Below, one piece after another: positions 1 through 7,798 of a stretch of 64,000 nucleotides of DNA. The stretch lies in the NCBI RefSeq assembly GCF_003014495.1, contig NZ_PYGC01000003.1, positions 310,001 to 374,000 of the forward strand. Direction: 5' to 3'. Source of the DNA: Prolixibacter denitrificans (GTDB lineage Bacteria > Bacteroidota > Bacteroidia > Bacteroidales > Prolixibacteraceae). The translations under genes were made by a program, and so were the position numbers. How positions within the stretch are numbered: the first letter of the stretch is position 1; each line of letters opens with the position of its first letter. The notes beneath the pieces were generated by a model, which did no database searches, was not told where the DNA came from, and saw only the letters and a list, made by a program, of their open reading frames with translations.

Positions 1-941
1 ACGGCTACGCGCTTTCCGTGCAGAACAGGCGTATCGGTTTCGTCATACTGAGCTCCCATCAAATTTACACGGGTTAGATACTCATTCGACGAAAGAATGC
101 CGTTATAATTTTCTCCGGGAATGCTCATAAAACGAGGCAAACCGGCTCCACTTCCGATGAAAAACGCCTGGAATCCCTGCTCTTTCAAATCATCAAAAGA
201 GGCTGTTCTTCCCACAATAAAGTTGGTCTCGAAATGAACGCCCATCTTTTGCAGGTTCTCCAATTCCTTATCGACTATTTTATTCGGTAACCGGAATTCC
301 GGAATTCCGTATTTCAACACGCCGCCAATTTCGTGCAACGCCTCAAAAACAGTGACATCGTACCCCTTTTTAACCATGTCGCCGGCAAACGAAAGTGCCG
401 CCGGACCAGAGCCAACGGTAGCGACTTTAATTCCATTTGATTTCGCTGTTTCCGGAATACTCATTTCTCCACTCTCGCGCTCAAAATCGGCAGCGAAACG
501 TTCCAGGTGACCAATGGCCACTGCGGGTTTGTTCAGTTTCTGAACGTAGAAGCACTGCGCTTCGCACTGTTTCTCCTGCGGACAAACGCGACCACAAACA
601 GCTGGCAATGCACTGGTTTCTTTCAACACAGACGCTGCCTGTTGAATTTCGCCCCGCTCAATATTTTTAATGAACTTCGGAATGTTGATGCTTACCGGGC
701 AACCTTCTATACAGGTGGGATTGGCACAATCCATGCAACGAACCGCTTCCTGCATGGCCATTTCGCGGGTCAGGCCACTGTTGACTTCCCGGTCCTGGTA
801 ATTTACCCGGACCTCAGGCTCCAGCTCAGGCATGGAAACCCGTTCAATCAGCATCCGGTCCTTGTTCTTTGTTTGTTTTCTCAGTTCGGCGCGCCATTCG
901 GCTTCGCGTTCCTGTTTTAGGTATAATGAATCGAGTCCCAT
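1..941 (-). CDS. nfnB: NADPH-dependent ferredoxin-NADP oxidoreductase large subunit NfnL (GltD-like), partial
   Basis: This is the N-terminal part, about 313 residues; the 3' end lies beyond base 1. The protein is GltD-like. It carries the cysteine pattern C69-C72-C77-C81 followed by C116-C120-C126-C130, which fits two [4Fe-4S] clusters, and then an FAD-binding motif VGSGPAAL near residue 177. The start ATG at 941 overlaps the stop of the upstream gene as TAATG, so the two are translationally coupled. The partner is a DHOD-type FAD/[2Fe-2S] subunit, not a glutamate synthase large subunit, so I call it NfnL. Known role of the family: flavin-based electron bifurcation between NADPH, NAD and ferredoxin in the cytoplasm. 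A stand-alone GltD-like role is less likely. Confidence 0.88.
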   Translation of the reverse strand, partial: MGLDSLYLKQEREAEWRAELRKQTKNKDRMLIERVSMPELEPEVRVNYQDREVNSGLTREMAMQEAVRCMDCANPTCIEGCPVSINIPKFIKNIERGEIQQAASVLKETSALPAVCGRVCPQEKQCEAQCFYVQKLNKPAVAIGHLERFAADFERESGEMSIPETAKSNGIKVATVGSGPAALSFAGDMVKKGYDVTVFEALHEIGGVLKYGIPEFRLPNKIVDKELENLQKMGVHFETNFIVGRTASFDDLKEQGFQAFFIGSGAGLPRFMSIPGENYNGILSSNEYLTRVNLMGAQYDETDTPVLHGKRVA

Positions 942-1780
942 TATTCTTCGACCAATTTGTGCTGTAAATGATAACGTTCCAATGCTTCTTTCTCTTCTTC
1001 GCGATAGCCGCCAAGGCGCATCAGCATCTCGTCAAAATCGATGTGATGAGCGTCGAACTCCGGGCCATCTACGCAAGTGAAACGCGTTTTCCCGCCCACC
1101 GATACACGGCAGGCACCACACATTCCGGTACCATCGACCATGATGGAGTTAAGACTGGCCTGTGTTGGCACGTTGTACTTTTCTGTTAGTAAAGCTGCAA
1201 ACTTCATCATGATTGCGGGACCGATGACAATGCATTCGTTCACCTCTTCACGCTGAAGAATTTCTTCCATTCCGGCGGTTACCAAACCTTTTCGCCCATG
1301 CGAACCATCATCCGTCATCACGATGAGCTCATCGGACCACTGGCGCATTTGGTCTTCCAGAATAATTAAATCCTTGCTTCGGGCAGCCAAAACCGTAATT
1401 ACACGGTTCCCGGCTTTCTTAAATGCCTCTACAATGGGAAGCAACGGAGCAACACCTACGCCGCCACCTGCAGCCAAAATTGTTCCTACGTTTTCAATGT
1501 GTGTTGGCTTACCGAGCGGGCCAACCAGGTCGGTAATGTAATCGCCCGGCTCCAAATCAGCCAGCTTCGAAGTACTCACCCCAACCACCTGTGCCACCAG
1601 GTCGATAGTTCCTTTTTCGGCATCAGCCGAAGCAATCGTTAACGGAATCCGCTCACCTTTTTCTCCCACACGGAGAATAACGAAATTTCCTGCTTTCCTG
1701 GAACGGGCAATCAGAGGTGCTTCAACAACCAATCTGACAACCTTTTCCGAGAAAAACTCCTTTTTTACAACTTTATTCAT
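941..1780 (-). CDS. nfnA: Nfn small subunit, FAD/[2Fe-2S] NAD-binding protein (NfnS)
   Basis: The 279-residue protein is PyrK/ferredoxin-reductase-like. An FAD-binding stretch RIPLTIAS is at 44-51, the NAD-binding glycine motif AGGGVGVAP at 104-112, and a C-terminal iron-sulphur loop holds C221, C224 and C236. Asp216 sits where PyrK has its first cysteine ligand, which matches the known Asp/Cys3 ligation of Nfn small subunits. It is the first gene of a two-gene operon with nfnL (TAATG overlap). Together they exchange electrons among NADH, NADPH and ferredoxin. Many databases label it sulfide dehydrogenase subunit or PyrK; no pyrD lies next to it. Confidence 0.88.
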   Translation of the reverse strand: MNKVVKKEFFSEKVVRLVVEAPLIARSRKAGNFVILRVGEKGERIPLTIASADAEKGTIDLVAQVVGVSTSKLADLEPGDYITDLVGPLGKPTHIENVGTILAAGGGVGVAPLLPIVEAFKKAGNRVITVLAARSKDLIILEDQMRQWSDELIVMTDDGSHGRKGLVTAGMEEILQREEVNECIVIGPAIMMKFAALLTEKYNVPTQASLNSIMVDGTGMCGACRVSVGGKTRFTCVDGPEFDAHHIDFDEMLMRLGGYREEEKEALERYHLQHKLVEE

Positions 1781-1820
1781 CTAACAGGAAATAGTTTCTT
1801 ATTAATTCACATAATTTTTT

Positions 1821-1828
1821 CAAAAATA
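1821..1828 (-). promoter_or_regulatory. candidate -7 box for nfnAB
   Basis: Read on the minus strand this is TATTTTTG, a match to the Bacteroidota -7 consensus TAnnTTTG. It lies about 40 bases upstream of the nfnA start. No convincing -33 TTTG is seen at the usual distance, so the call is tentative. Confidence 0.35.
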
Positions 1829-2063
1829 GGAATTTCGTGAAATTAAGAGCCAATATGGAAGTTAATCTTCATGTGCTACACAACCTATGCCTCAAAGTAT
1901 TAATGAATCAGCCAGTTCAAAAATGCGCCTGAGATTTTCGGTTCTATCCTGATGTTTTTCGAAGGAAATATTTATTTTTAAAGTTTTCTTTATCGCAAAG
2001 TGATTTTTGCGGATACCAAATATTAAGGATTGAGAACTTGACAGTTTCATTACCGGATAGAAA

Positions 2064-2399
2064 ATGACAAAAGAAGATCGGGAAAAACTACGGGAAACCA
2101 TGACGACGAAAGTGGCCGGACTAAAGGAAGAGCTGCTCGATTTAAAAGAGTTGACACGCCCGGAGGCTCCGGATTGTGCTATTGGACGAGTAAGCCGGAT
2201 GGACGCCATTAACAACCGTAGCGTGAACGAAGCTGCCATGCGAAACAAACAATTAAAGTTGTCAAAACTCGAAGAGGCACTGGAGAAAATCGATTCTCCC
2301 GACTTTGGGAAGTGTACCCGCTGCGGCGAAGAAATTCCATGGGGACGCATCGCTATCATGCCCGAATCGACATTGTGCATCCGGTGTGCATCGCGTTAA
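2064..2399 (+). CDS. TraR/DksA family C4 zinc-finger protein
   Basis: The 111-residue protein has a charged helical N-terminal half, probably a coiled coil over residues 1-75, and a C-terminal zinc finger with C84, C87, C105 and C108 in the DksA/TraR arrangement CTRCGEEIPWGRI. The family includes secondary-channel regulators of RNA polymerase and ppGpp cofactors. This member is shorter than enterobacterial DksA (151 residues) and has the acidic coiled-coil tip less clearly, so whether it binds polymerase is inference. It is followed after 14 bases by the SUI1 gene and may be cotranscribed with it. Confidence 0.8.
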   Translation: MTKEDREKLRETMTTKVAGLKEELLDLKELTRPEAPDCAIGRVSRMDAINNRSVNEAAMRNKQLKLSKLEEALEKIDSPDFGKCTRCGEEIPWGRIAIMPESTLCIRCASR

Positions 2400-2413
2400 A
2401 ATTGATTGAGAGA

Positions 2414-2764
2414 ATGGGAAAAAACAAGAAAAAGAATGACCGGCAGGGAATCGTCTATTCGACCGATGACCAGTTTGATTACGAATACAACGAGCAGGAA
2501 GAGGAAGAAACATTGCCCCCCTCGCAACAGAATCTGAAAATCATGCTCGACAGAAAGCAGCGAAAAGGAAAAGAGGTAACACTCATCACCGGATTTGTCG
2601 GTGCCGAAGACGACCTGAAAGCACTGGGCAAACAATTGAAAAGCAAGTGTGGAGTCGGAGGATCGGTGAAAAACGGTGAAATTCTGCTCCAGGGCGATTT
2701 CCGCGATAAAGCCATGCAACTTCTTACCAACGAAGGTTACAAAGTGAAGAAAGCCGGCGGTTGA
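2414..2764 (+). CDS. translation initiation factor SUI1/eIF1-like protein
   Basis: The start ATG at 2414 gives 116 residues; an in-frame upstream ATG at 2312 would overlap the previous gene and adds no family sequence. Residues 1-40 are a charged, acidic linker, and residues 45-112 form the SUI1 fold (GKEVTLITGFVGAEDDLKAL, GVGGSVKNGEILLQGD). Eukaryotic and archaeal eIF1/aIF1 act in start-site fidelity. Bacterial YciH-type members occur patchily and their role is not settled. It sits between a DksA-like gene and a helicase. Confidence 0.85.
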   Translation: MGKNKKKNDRQGIVYSTDDQFDYEYNEQEEEETLPPSQQNLKIMLDRKQRKGKEVTLITGFVGAEDDLKALGKQLKSKCGVGGSVKNGEILLQGDFRDKAMQLLTNEGYKVKKAGG

Positions 2765-2822
2765 ACCGCTACTCCGTTTAATTCATGCCATAACGGCAAA
2801 AGCTAACAAAGAGGGATTATTT

Positions 2823-5762
2823 GTGAGTCTACAGTTCATTATTGCCATCACGGAACACCGGAATCTGGGTTACGTTCTTGCCCCTTATTTGGTTGAGAAG
2901 AAAGGGTCGAACACTTTCTATTCTGTCGTAAAGAAAATCCATTGCCACAACCTCGATGACGGAGATTATGCCTACTCTCCTACCGAGAAAAAACTGGTCA
3001 GCCTGATGGAGAAATACAGCAATGAAAACTTGCTGGATCGGTTCGGTAACAGGGGAGGACTGAATGATTTTTTCAAACACATCGACTTGGATACTTTCAC
3101 CAAACAGGTGGTTCCGTACATCGAAAAGCAAATACTCAAGTGCCTCGATTTGCTGAAAGAGGATTCCATCCCGTTGTACCGGAAAGAGTCCAAATACAGC
3201 AATTTATACGAAGAGGATCGCATAGAACTTTGCTACCGCGACACCAGTGCTGTTTTCAATTTCGAGCGACTTGAACATGAAACCCGCTACTATTTGACCA
3301 TCCGGTACCACGATCAGGAAATTTCGCTGCAACATCGCAATGTGATTCTGCTGACCAATCATCCTTGCCGGTTGCTTTACCAGGGGAAACTGTATTTCTT
3401 CGATAACCTGGCCGGGAATAAGCTGCTTCCCTTTTTCGAGAAAAATTACGTCAGTATTCCGCGCAGTGTGGAAGACAAGTACTACCGTACGTTTGTCCTG
3501 AGCACGATTCGTCATCACCAGGTTCACGCCAAGGGTTTTGACATTGTGGAAGGAAATCCGGAAAAGAAAGCCATACTTTCGTTAGAAGAAGACCAGCGGA
3601 AGAATCCGCGCCTGATGCTCAAATTCAGATATAATCAGCGCGATTTTCCTTATATCGACAAGGAGATGCAGGCTGTTTATCTGCGCAAACAAAATGGAAA
3701 TTATACCTTTTACAAATTCGAGAGAGACAAGAACTGGGAGAAAGATTTACTGAAGTCGCTCCGAAAAATGGGATTGGTCAAAACGTCTTCCGGACTTCAT
3801 CCCGAAGGGATCTCAGATGTTACGAGCAGCGAATACTTCTATTCGTTGATCAACTGGCTGAATAATCATCGGCAAGAGATGGAAGAAGCCGGCATTGAAA
3901 TAGAGCAACACAACCTCGACCGAAAATACTACACCGGAAGCCATACACTCAACATTGAGATAAGTGACGAAAGCGACTGGTTCGACATTTATGCTTACGT
4001 CAATTTTGGAGAGTTTCGTTTTCCTTTTGTCCGGCTGAAAAAGAATATCCTCAACGGAGTCCGGGAATTTCAATTGCCTAACGGCGAAATTGCTGTTCTT
4101 CCGGAAGAATGGTTTGCCCGCTACCGCGATATTTTCACCCTTTCGGAAGCCGATACTGAACATCTGAAGCTGAGAAAACACCATTTCCCGGTACTGGAAA
4201 ACAACCTGGGCGGCGTCCATAAAAAATACCTGAAGAAGTTTGAAACACTGACTCAGGAACAGCCGGAAGCTCCCGAAGTGCCACAGAAACTCAATGCCCT
4301 GCTTCGCTCCTACCAAGAAGAAGGCTTCGGCTGGATGTACCATCTTCACCAGCACCATTTTGGCGGTTGTCTGGCGGACGATATGGGATTGGGAAAAACG
4401 GTGCAGACGCTGGCATTGCTCTTAAAAACGCAACGCAAAGTCAACGGATATCCTACGCTATTCGATCAGGTTGAAGATGACAAAAACGGAAAAAACCGGC
4501 AGTTTTCGAAGAATCATCAACCAGCCAGCTTGATTGTGCTGCCGACTTCGCTTGTTCATAACTGGGAAGATGAAATCCTGAAGTTTGCACCATCACTCAG
4601 GTACTATAAATATATAGGTGCGCGCCGCCGGCATAAAATCAGCATGCAGGATATTATTCACCAGCATGACGTGATTCTGACCACCTACGGAACCGTGCGC
4701 AACGATCGGGAATTCCTGAAGCAATACCAGTTTTATTACCTCATTCTCGACGAAGGACAATACATTAAAAATTCGGGTTCGAAAACTTACCGGGCCATTA
4801 ATGATATGAACGCCTCGCACCGGCTTGTACTGACCGGTACACCCATCGAGAATTCACTTTCCGACTTATGGTCGCAAATCAATTTTTTGAACAGGGGATT
4901 ACTCGGAAGCCTGGCTTGGTTTAAACGCGAATTCATTTCTCCTATCGAGCGGAAAAACGATGAAGAAGCACAAAAAAAACTACAGCAACTCATTCAGCCT
5001 TTCATCCTTCGGCGAACGAAAGAGCAGGTAGCCCGCGATCTTCCGCCTTTAAGCGAATTAATCCGGTATGTAGATATGACGCCGGAGCAGAAGAAGGCAT
5101 ACGAAGCTGAAAAGTCTTCCATCCGAAACAACATCCTTTCAAATATCGAAGAAATCGGGTTGGAGAAATCGGCTTTTGTGGTTTTGCAGGGGCTCATCCG
5201 GTTGCGACAACTGGCTAATCATCCGGCCATGATTGAGGACAACCAGCACATCGAATCGGGAAAATTCAACGAGATTCTGCGCATGCTAAGTATTTTAGTT
5301 GCTGAGAAGCACAAGATTCTCATCTTCTCCTCCTTCGTCAGACAATTAAAATTGCTGGCTAAAGAATTTGAAACGAATGGCTGGAACTACAGCCTGCTGA
5401 CAGGGCAAACCCGCGACCGCAAAAAGGTGATCGACGATTTCCAAAATAACCCCGACAACAATATCTTTCTTATTTCACTAAAAGCCGGCGGCGTTGGTCT
5501 GAACCTAACCTCAGCGGATTATGTGTTCATCGTCGACCCGTGGTGGAACCCGGCAGCTGAAATGCAGGCTGTGAATCGTGCTCACCGTATCGGACAGGAC
5601 AAAAAAGTATTTGTGTACCGCTTTATCACCGAAGGAACCATTGAAGAGAAGATTCAAAAGCTGAAAGAAAAGAAATCGTCGCTGGCCGAGAAATTCATCA
5701 ATTCCAACAACCCGTTCCGTTCTGTCTCCAAAGACGAACTCATGCACCTCTTCGAAGACTAA
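2823..5762 (+). CDS. SNF2-family DEAD/DEAH-box helicase
   Basis: The 979-residue protein starts at GTG 2823, preceded by AGAGGG about 8 bases upstream. The first 480 residues are a Bacteroidota-type SNF2-associated region. The ATPase follows: Walker A DDMGLGKTVQT near 517, Walker B ILDEGQYIKN near 640, motif III LTGTPIEN near 669, motif V AGGVGLNLT near 888 and motif VI VNRAHRIGQ near 918. These indicate an ATP-driven dsDNA translocase that remodels protein-DNA or RNA polymerase complexes. The true role (RapA-like recycling, repair) is not shown by context. No SWIM zinc finger is visible. A hairpin follows directly after the stop. Confidence 0.92.
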   Translation: MSLQFIIAITEHRNLGYVLAPYLVEKKGSNTFYSVVKKIHCHNLDDGDYAYSPTEKKLVSLMEKYSNENLLDRFGNRGGLNDFFKHIDLDTFTKQVVPYIEKQILKCLDLLKEDSIPLYRKESKYSNLYEEDRIELCYRDTSAVFNFERLEHETRYYLTIRYHDQEISLQHRNVILLTNHPCRLLYQGKLYFFDNLAGNKLLPFFEKNYVSIPRSVEDKYYRTFVLSTIRHHQVHAKGFDIVEGNPEKKAILSLEEDQRKNPRLMLKFRYNQRDFPYIDKEMQAVYLRKQNGNYTFYKFERDKNWEKDLLKSLRKMGLVKTSSGLHPEGISDVTSSEYFYSLINWLNNHRQEMEEAGIEIEQHNLDRKYYTGSHTLNIEISDESDWFDIYAYVNFGEFRFPFVRLKKNILNGVREFQLPNGEIAVLPEEWFARYRDIFTLSEADTEHLKLRKHHFPVLENNLGGVHKKYLKKFETLTQEQPEAPEVPQKLNALLRSYQEEGFGWMYHLHQHHFGGCLADDMGLGKTVQTLALLLKTQRKVNGYPTLFDQVEDDKNGKNRQFSKNHQPASLIVLPTSLVHNWEDEILKFAPSLRYYKYIGARRRHKISMQDIIHQHDVILTTYGTVRNDREFLKQYQFYYLILDEGQYIKNSGSKTYRAINDMNASHRLVLTGTPIENSLSDLWSQINFLNRGLLGSLAWFKREFISPIERKNDEEAQKKLQQLIQPFILRRTKEQVARDLPPLSELIRYVDMTPEQKKAYEAEKSSIRNNILSNIEEIGLEKSAFVVLQGLIRLRQLANHPAMIEDNQHIESGKFNEILRMLSILVAEKHKILIFSSFVRQLKLLAKEFETNGWNYSLLTGQTRDRKKVIDDFQNNPDNNIFLISLKAGGVGLNLTSADYVFIVDPWWNPAAEMQAVNRAHRIGQDKKVFVYRFITEGTIEEKIQKLKEKKSSLAEKFINSNNPFRSVSKDELMHLFED

Positions 5763-5845
5763 AAAAGAAAAGGACAGACCGGGCGGCCTATCCTTTTACT
5801 AAACTAACCAAACTAACTAACCTAACTAAACCTAAACTTATGAAA
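5761..5845. repeat. hairpin-plus-leader element, copy 1
   Basis: This is an 85-base unit duplicated at 5960-6045. It consists of an A-rich start, a hairpin (5768-5780 pairs with 5785-5797, loop GGGC, two imperfect pairs), and a 45-base tract made only of A, C and T, ending in TTATGAAA. On the plus strand the hairpin follows the helicase stop and may end that transcript. On the minus strand the same hairpin is followed by TTTTCTTTTTT, a much better terminator, and a TATTTTTG box (5852-5859, minus) lies just upstream. The plus strand also opens a six-codon mini-ORF at 5840. Confidence 0.75.
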
Positions 5846-5959
5846 TCATTGCAAAAATAATTCGCAACACTTCAAATAATATTAACTAAAGATTAAATAA
5901 ACGTTTTCTTCATTTCAATGCTCTTTTCAACAGAGCCTCATCAGACCTTTTTAAAAGTT

Positions 5960-6045
5960 AAAAAAGAAAAGGACGGACCGGGCGGTCCATCCTTTTACTA
6001 AAACTAACCAAACTAACTAACCTAACTAAACCTAAACTTATGAAA
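5960..6045. repeat. hairpin-plus-leader element, copy 2
   Basis: This second copy is nearly identical to 5761-5845, with one inserted A. Its hairpin (5967-5979 with 5984-5996, loop GGGC) has a single mismatch and is flanked on the minus strand by TTTTCTTTTTT. A minus-strand TATCTTTG box lies at 6058-6065. The plus strand opens an eight-codon ORF (6040-6066). The 114 bases between the copies are not conserved. It may be a tandem small-RNA gene on the minus strand or a duplicated terminator. Confidence 0.75.
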
Positions 6046-6248
6046 AAAAATGTACCACAAAGATAACCGCGCCCCCAGGGGTTCGACGAATTATTTCTGT
6101 TAAAAATTGTAAAGATTTATCTAAAAAACCTTAACAAACGTAAAGGCTGTAAAGGCTTTCATTGACTGGGGACAGGCCATTTCCGGTCGCAAAACTGAAT
6201 AATGCTAAAGATGTGAACACCTGCCACTTGAGAATTAAACGCACGAAA

Positions 6249-6278
6249 AAAGGAGCTCCTTTTTCAAGAAACTCCTTT
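6249..6278 (-). terminator. tRNA-Arg (copy 1) terminator
   Basis: On the minus strand AAAGGAG (6272-6278) pairs with CTCCTTT (6249-6255), followed by further T residues. It begins two bases after the tRNA 3' end. Confidence 0.55.
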
Positions 6279-6279
6279 G

Positions 6280-6353
6280 TGAACCCGAAGGGATTCGAAC
6301 CCCTAACCTCCTGATCCGTAGTCAGGTGCTCTATCCAGTTAAGCTACGGGTCC
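6280..6353 (-). tRNA. tRNA-Arg (anticodon ACG), copy 1
   Basis: The 74-base minus-strand cloverleaf has an acceptor stem GGACCCG/CGGGTTC, a D arm, an anticodon stem CCTGA/TCAGG with loop CTACGGA (anticodon ACG), and a T arm with loop TTCGAAT. The discriminator is A and CCA is not encoded. It reads CGN arginine codons after A34 deamination to inosine. It differs from the neighbouring copy only at 6288 and 6304, which form one T-stem pair. Confidence 0.96.
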
Positions 6354-6387
6354 GTGCAATGCAGTGATAAAAACTTTCAAAAAAAAT

Positions 6388-6414
6388 AGAAGCTTCTCAC
6401 TGCAAGAAACTTCT
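6388..6414 (-). terminator. tRNA-Arg (copy 2) downstream hairpin
   Basis: On the minus strand AGAAG (6410-6414) pairs with CTTCT (6388-6392), followed by A and a T run. The layout matches the copy 1 terminator with changed stem bases. It may be a partial terminator or a processing stem between the tandem tRNAs. Confidence 0.45.
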
Positions 6415-6417
6415 TTG

Positions 6418-6491
6418 TGAACCCGGAGGGATTCGAACCCCCAACCTCCTGATCCGTAGTCAGGTGCTCTATCCAGTTAAGCTACGGGTCC
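6418..6491 (-). tRNA. tRNA-Arg (anticodon ACG), copy 2
   Basis: The 74-base minus-strand tRNA has the same fold and anticodon ACG as the copy at 6280-6353. It is the promoter-proximal gene of the pair and lies 64 bases upstream of the other copy. The two base differences from copy 1 (6426 and 6442) restore a G-C pair at the base of the T stem. CCA is not encoded. Confidence 0.96.
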
Positions 6492-6511
6492 TTTTGTTTT
6501 TGAAAGCGGTG

Positions 6512-6519
6512 CAAATATA
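6512..6519 (-). promoter_or_regulatory. candidate -7 box for the tRNA-Arg pair
   Basis: The minus strand reads TATATTTG, a full match to TAnnTTTG, 20 bases upstream of the first tRNA. A start about 7 bases downstream would leave a short 5' leader, as expected for a tRNA gene. Confidence 0.5.
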
Positions 6520-6606
6520 AAGAGTTTTCAATAAACACCGTTACTTTCGGAAGCTTTTTTCGAAAAAAATCGCACCAATTCTGGTAGCCTTCCGAGGCTC
6601 AAAACT

Positions 6607-6906
6607 TTATGCACCGTCGTATTTGGCCATTTTGTCTTCTATCGTGACCGGTGTTTCGGCGTTGCTTTGGATTTTCACGTACGCGAGCATATTTTCCGCG
6701 CCAGCGGCATAGCAAGCCTCATGCACTTTTTTAACGACATCCATCAATTGGTCGAAATCCCCCTCCATAACCGTTTCGAACGGACAAACCCGGTATTTTA
6801 CACCCGATTCTTCAATAATTTTTATCGCTTCATCCACCAGCGCGTAAGTATCTTTATCCTCTGCCCGCGGCAATACCTGCAGAGCTAAGTTAATCTGCTT
6901 GTTCAT
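6607..6906 (-). CDS. MTH1187-family thiamine-binding protein
   Basis: This 99-residue protein is of the MTH1187/YkoF-like fold (PF01910 type). The pattern NLALQVLPRAEDKDTYALVDEA is followed by the characteristic VCPFETVMEGDFDQLMDVV. Family members bind thiamine or related pyrimidines in the cytoplasm and form homotetramers, but no enzymatic activity is established. It overlaps the upstream unknown gene by 17 bases, so the two are an operon. No TPP riboswitch was seen upstream. Confidence 0.8.
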   Translation of the reverse strand: MNKQINLALQVLPRAEDKDTYALVDEAIKIIEESGVKYRVCPFETVMEGDFDQLMDVVKKVHEACYAAGAENMLAYVKIQSNAETPVTIEDKMAKYDGA

Positions 6907-7639
6907 TATCTTCTTCTTTAAGAATTTTATTTTCCAGAATATCTCTCAATTCCTCGGCGCTAAATTGCTTTACATTGGTGATAAGCATATCGGTCCGGAG
7001 GAAACCGCCAATCTGGTTGCATTCCATAATGATATCACGGAAGATGTTTCGTAGTGGCTCCCGAATGGGAATCATCGCCGTAAGGGCAACAAATCCTGTA
7101 TGAAATTCGATTGATTCGAGTTCTGAGTCATAATGATCGAGTGCAAACAGAATTTCTTTTTCGAGCAGTTCTTTCTGCCAGTCGGTAAAAGGCTGGTCTT
7201 CCAAAGCGAACAATGCTCCAAAATAACGGAACTTGTGTCCTCTTCCTCCCAATCCGGAAGAAATAAACACCGGACGTTCGCCCAGCAATGAGCTTTCGAG
7301 CCGGATACGACTCTCCTGGAAAGCCAGTTCGGTCCAATCGGTCAAAACGGTTTTATTCTCGTCTTTAAAACGCTCGATCAATCGTAACGCGTCAATTCGC
7401 TCAAGAGAAGCCAGCTGCACCAACAATTTCTGCTTTTGGTCAACCGGTGTCGTATCAGCAAATAAATTTTCAGCCTGGTCCAATACTTCAGTCGCATCGA
7501 GTCCTTCCTTCGCTTCCCGCGATTGGCGGAAATATTCCTTCTGAAGTTCTATATCGATTTTCTTTTCCAGAATCCGGATATTATCCGGCACCTGGTGAAG
7601 CGCGTCCTGAATTTTTTCATAAAAACTCTCAAATTCCAT
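6890..7639 (-). CDS. conserved protein of unknown function
   Basis: I do not recognise this 249-residue soluble protein. It has no signal peptide or membrane segment. Residues 1-110 are highly charged and helical, with possible coiled coil near 20-60. A glycine-rich patch SSGLGGRGHKFRYFGALF near 126-143 precedes a likely alpha/beta C-terminal domain. It shares a 17-base overlap with the thiamine-binding gene downstream and is divergent from feoAB. Function cannot be assigned; the overlap suggests a link to the thiamine-binding protein. Confidence 0.7.
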   Translation of the reverse strand: MEFESFYEKIQDALHQVPDNIRILEKKIDIELQKEYFRQSREAKEGLDATEVLDQAENLFADTTPVDQKQKLLVQLASLERIDALRLIERFKDENKTVLTDWTELAFQESRIRLESSLLGERPVFISSGLGGRGHKFRYFGALFALEDQPFTDWQKELLEKEILFALDHYDSELESIEFHTGFVALTAMIPIREPLRNIFRDIIMECNQIGGFLRTDMLITNVKQFSAEELRDILENKILKEEDNEQAD

Positions 7640-7734
7640 TAGTCGACGATTCAGGTTCGGCGCGAAGTTGCAAAATATTCACATATCCACCTCGAATATT
7701 ACCGTTCTCATTCAGCTTTTTAACAAATAAGAAA

Positions 7735-7742
7735 TATCTTTG
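7735..7742 (+). promoter_or_regulatory. candidate -7 box for feoAB
   Basis: TATCTTTG is an exact match to the TAnnTTTG consensus, 57 bases upstream of the feoAB ATG. The -33 region is weak. No obvious Fur-type palindrome was seen by eye. Confidence 0.4.
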
Positions 7743-7798
7743 CCATTATTTTTATTTGTACTAATTACAAAGTAACCGCGTAAAAATTAGCATCTTAC

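Noticed and set aside
5840-6066. Mini-ORFs of six and eight codons after each 5761-type element
   Set aside because: The shared part is only the ATGAAA; the remaining codons differ and stop at once, so they are probably chance. They are kept only as part of the element description.
7640-7798. TPP riboswitch or Fur box near the thiamine-binding and feoAB genes
   Set aside because: No thi-box core or Fur-like palindrome could be found by eye on either strand.
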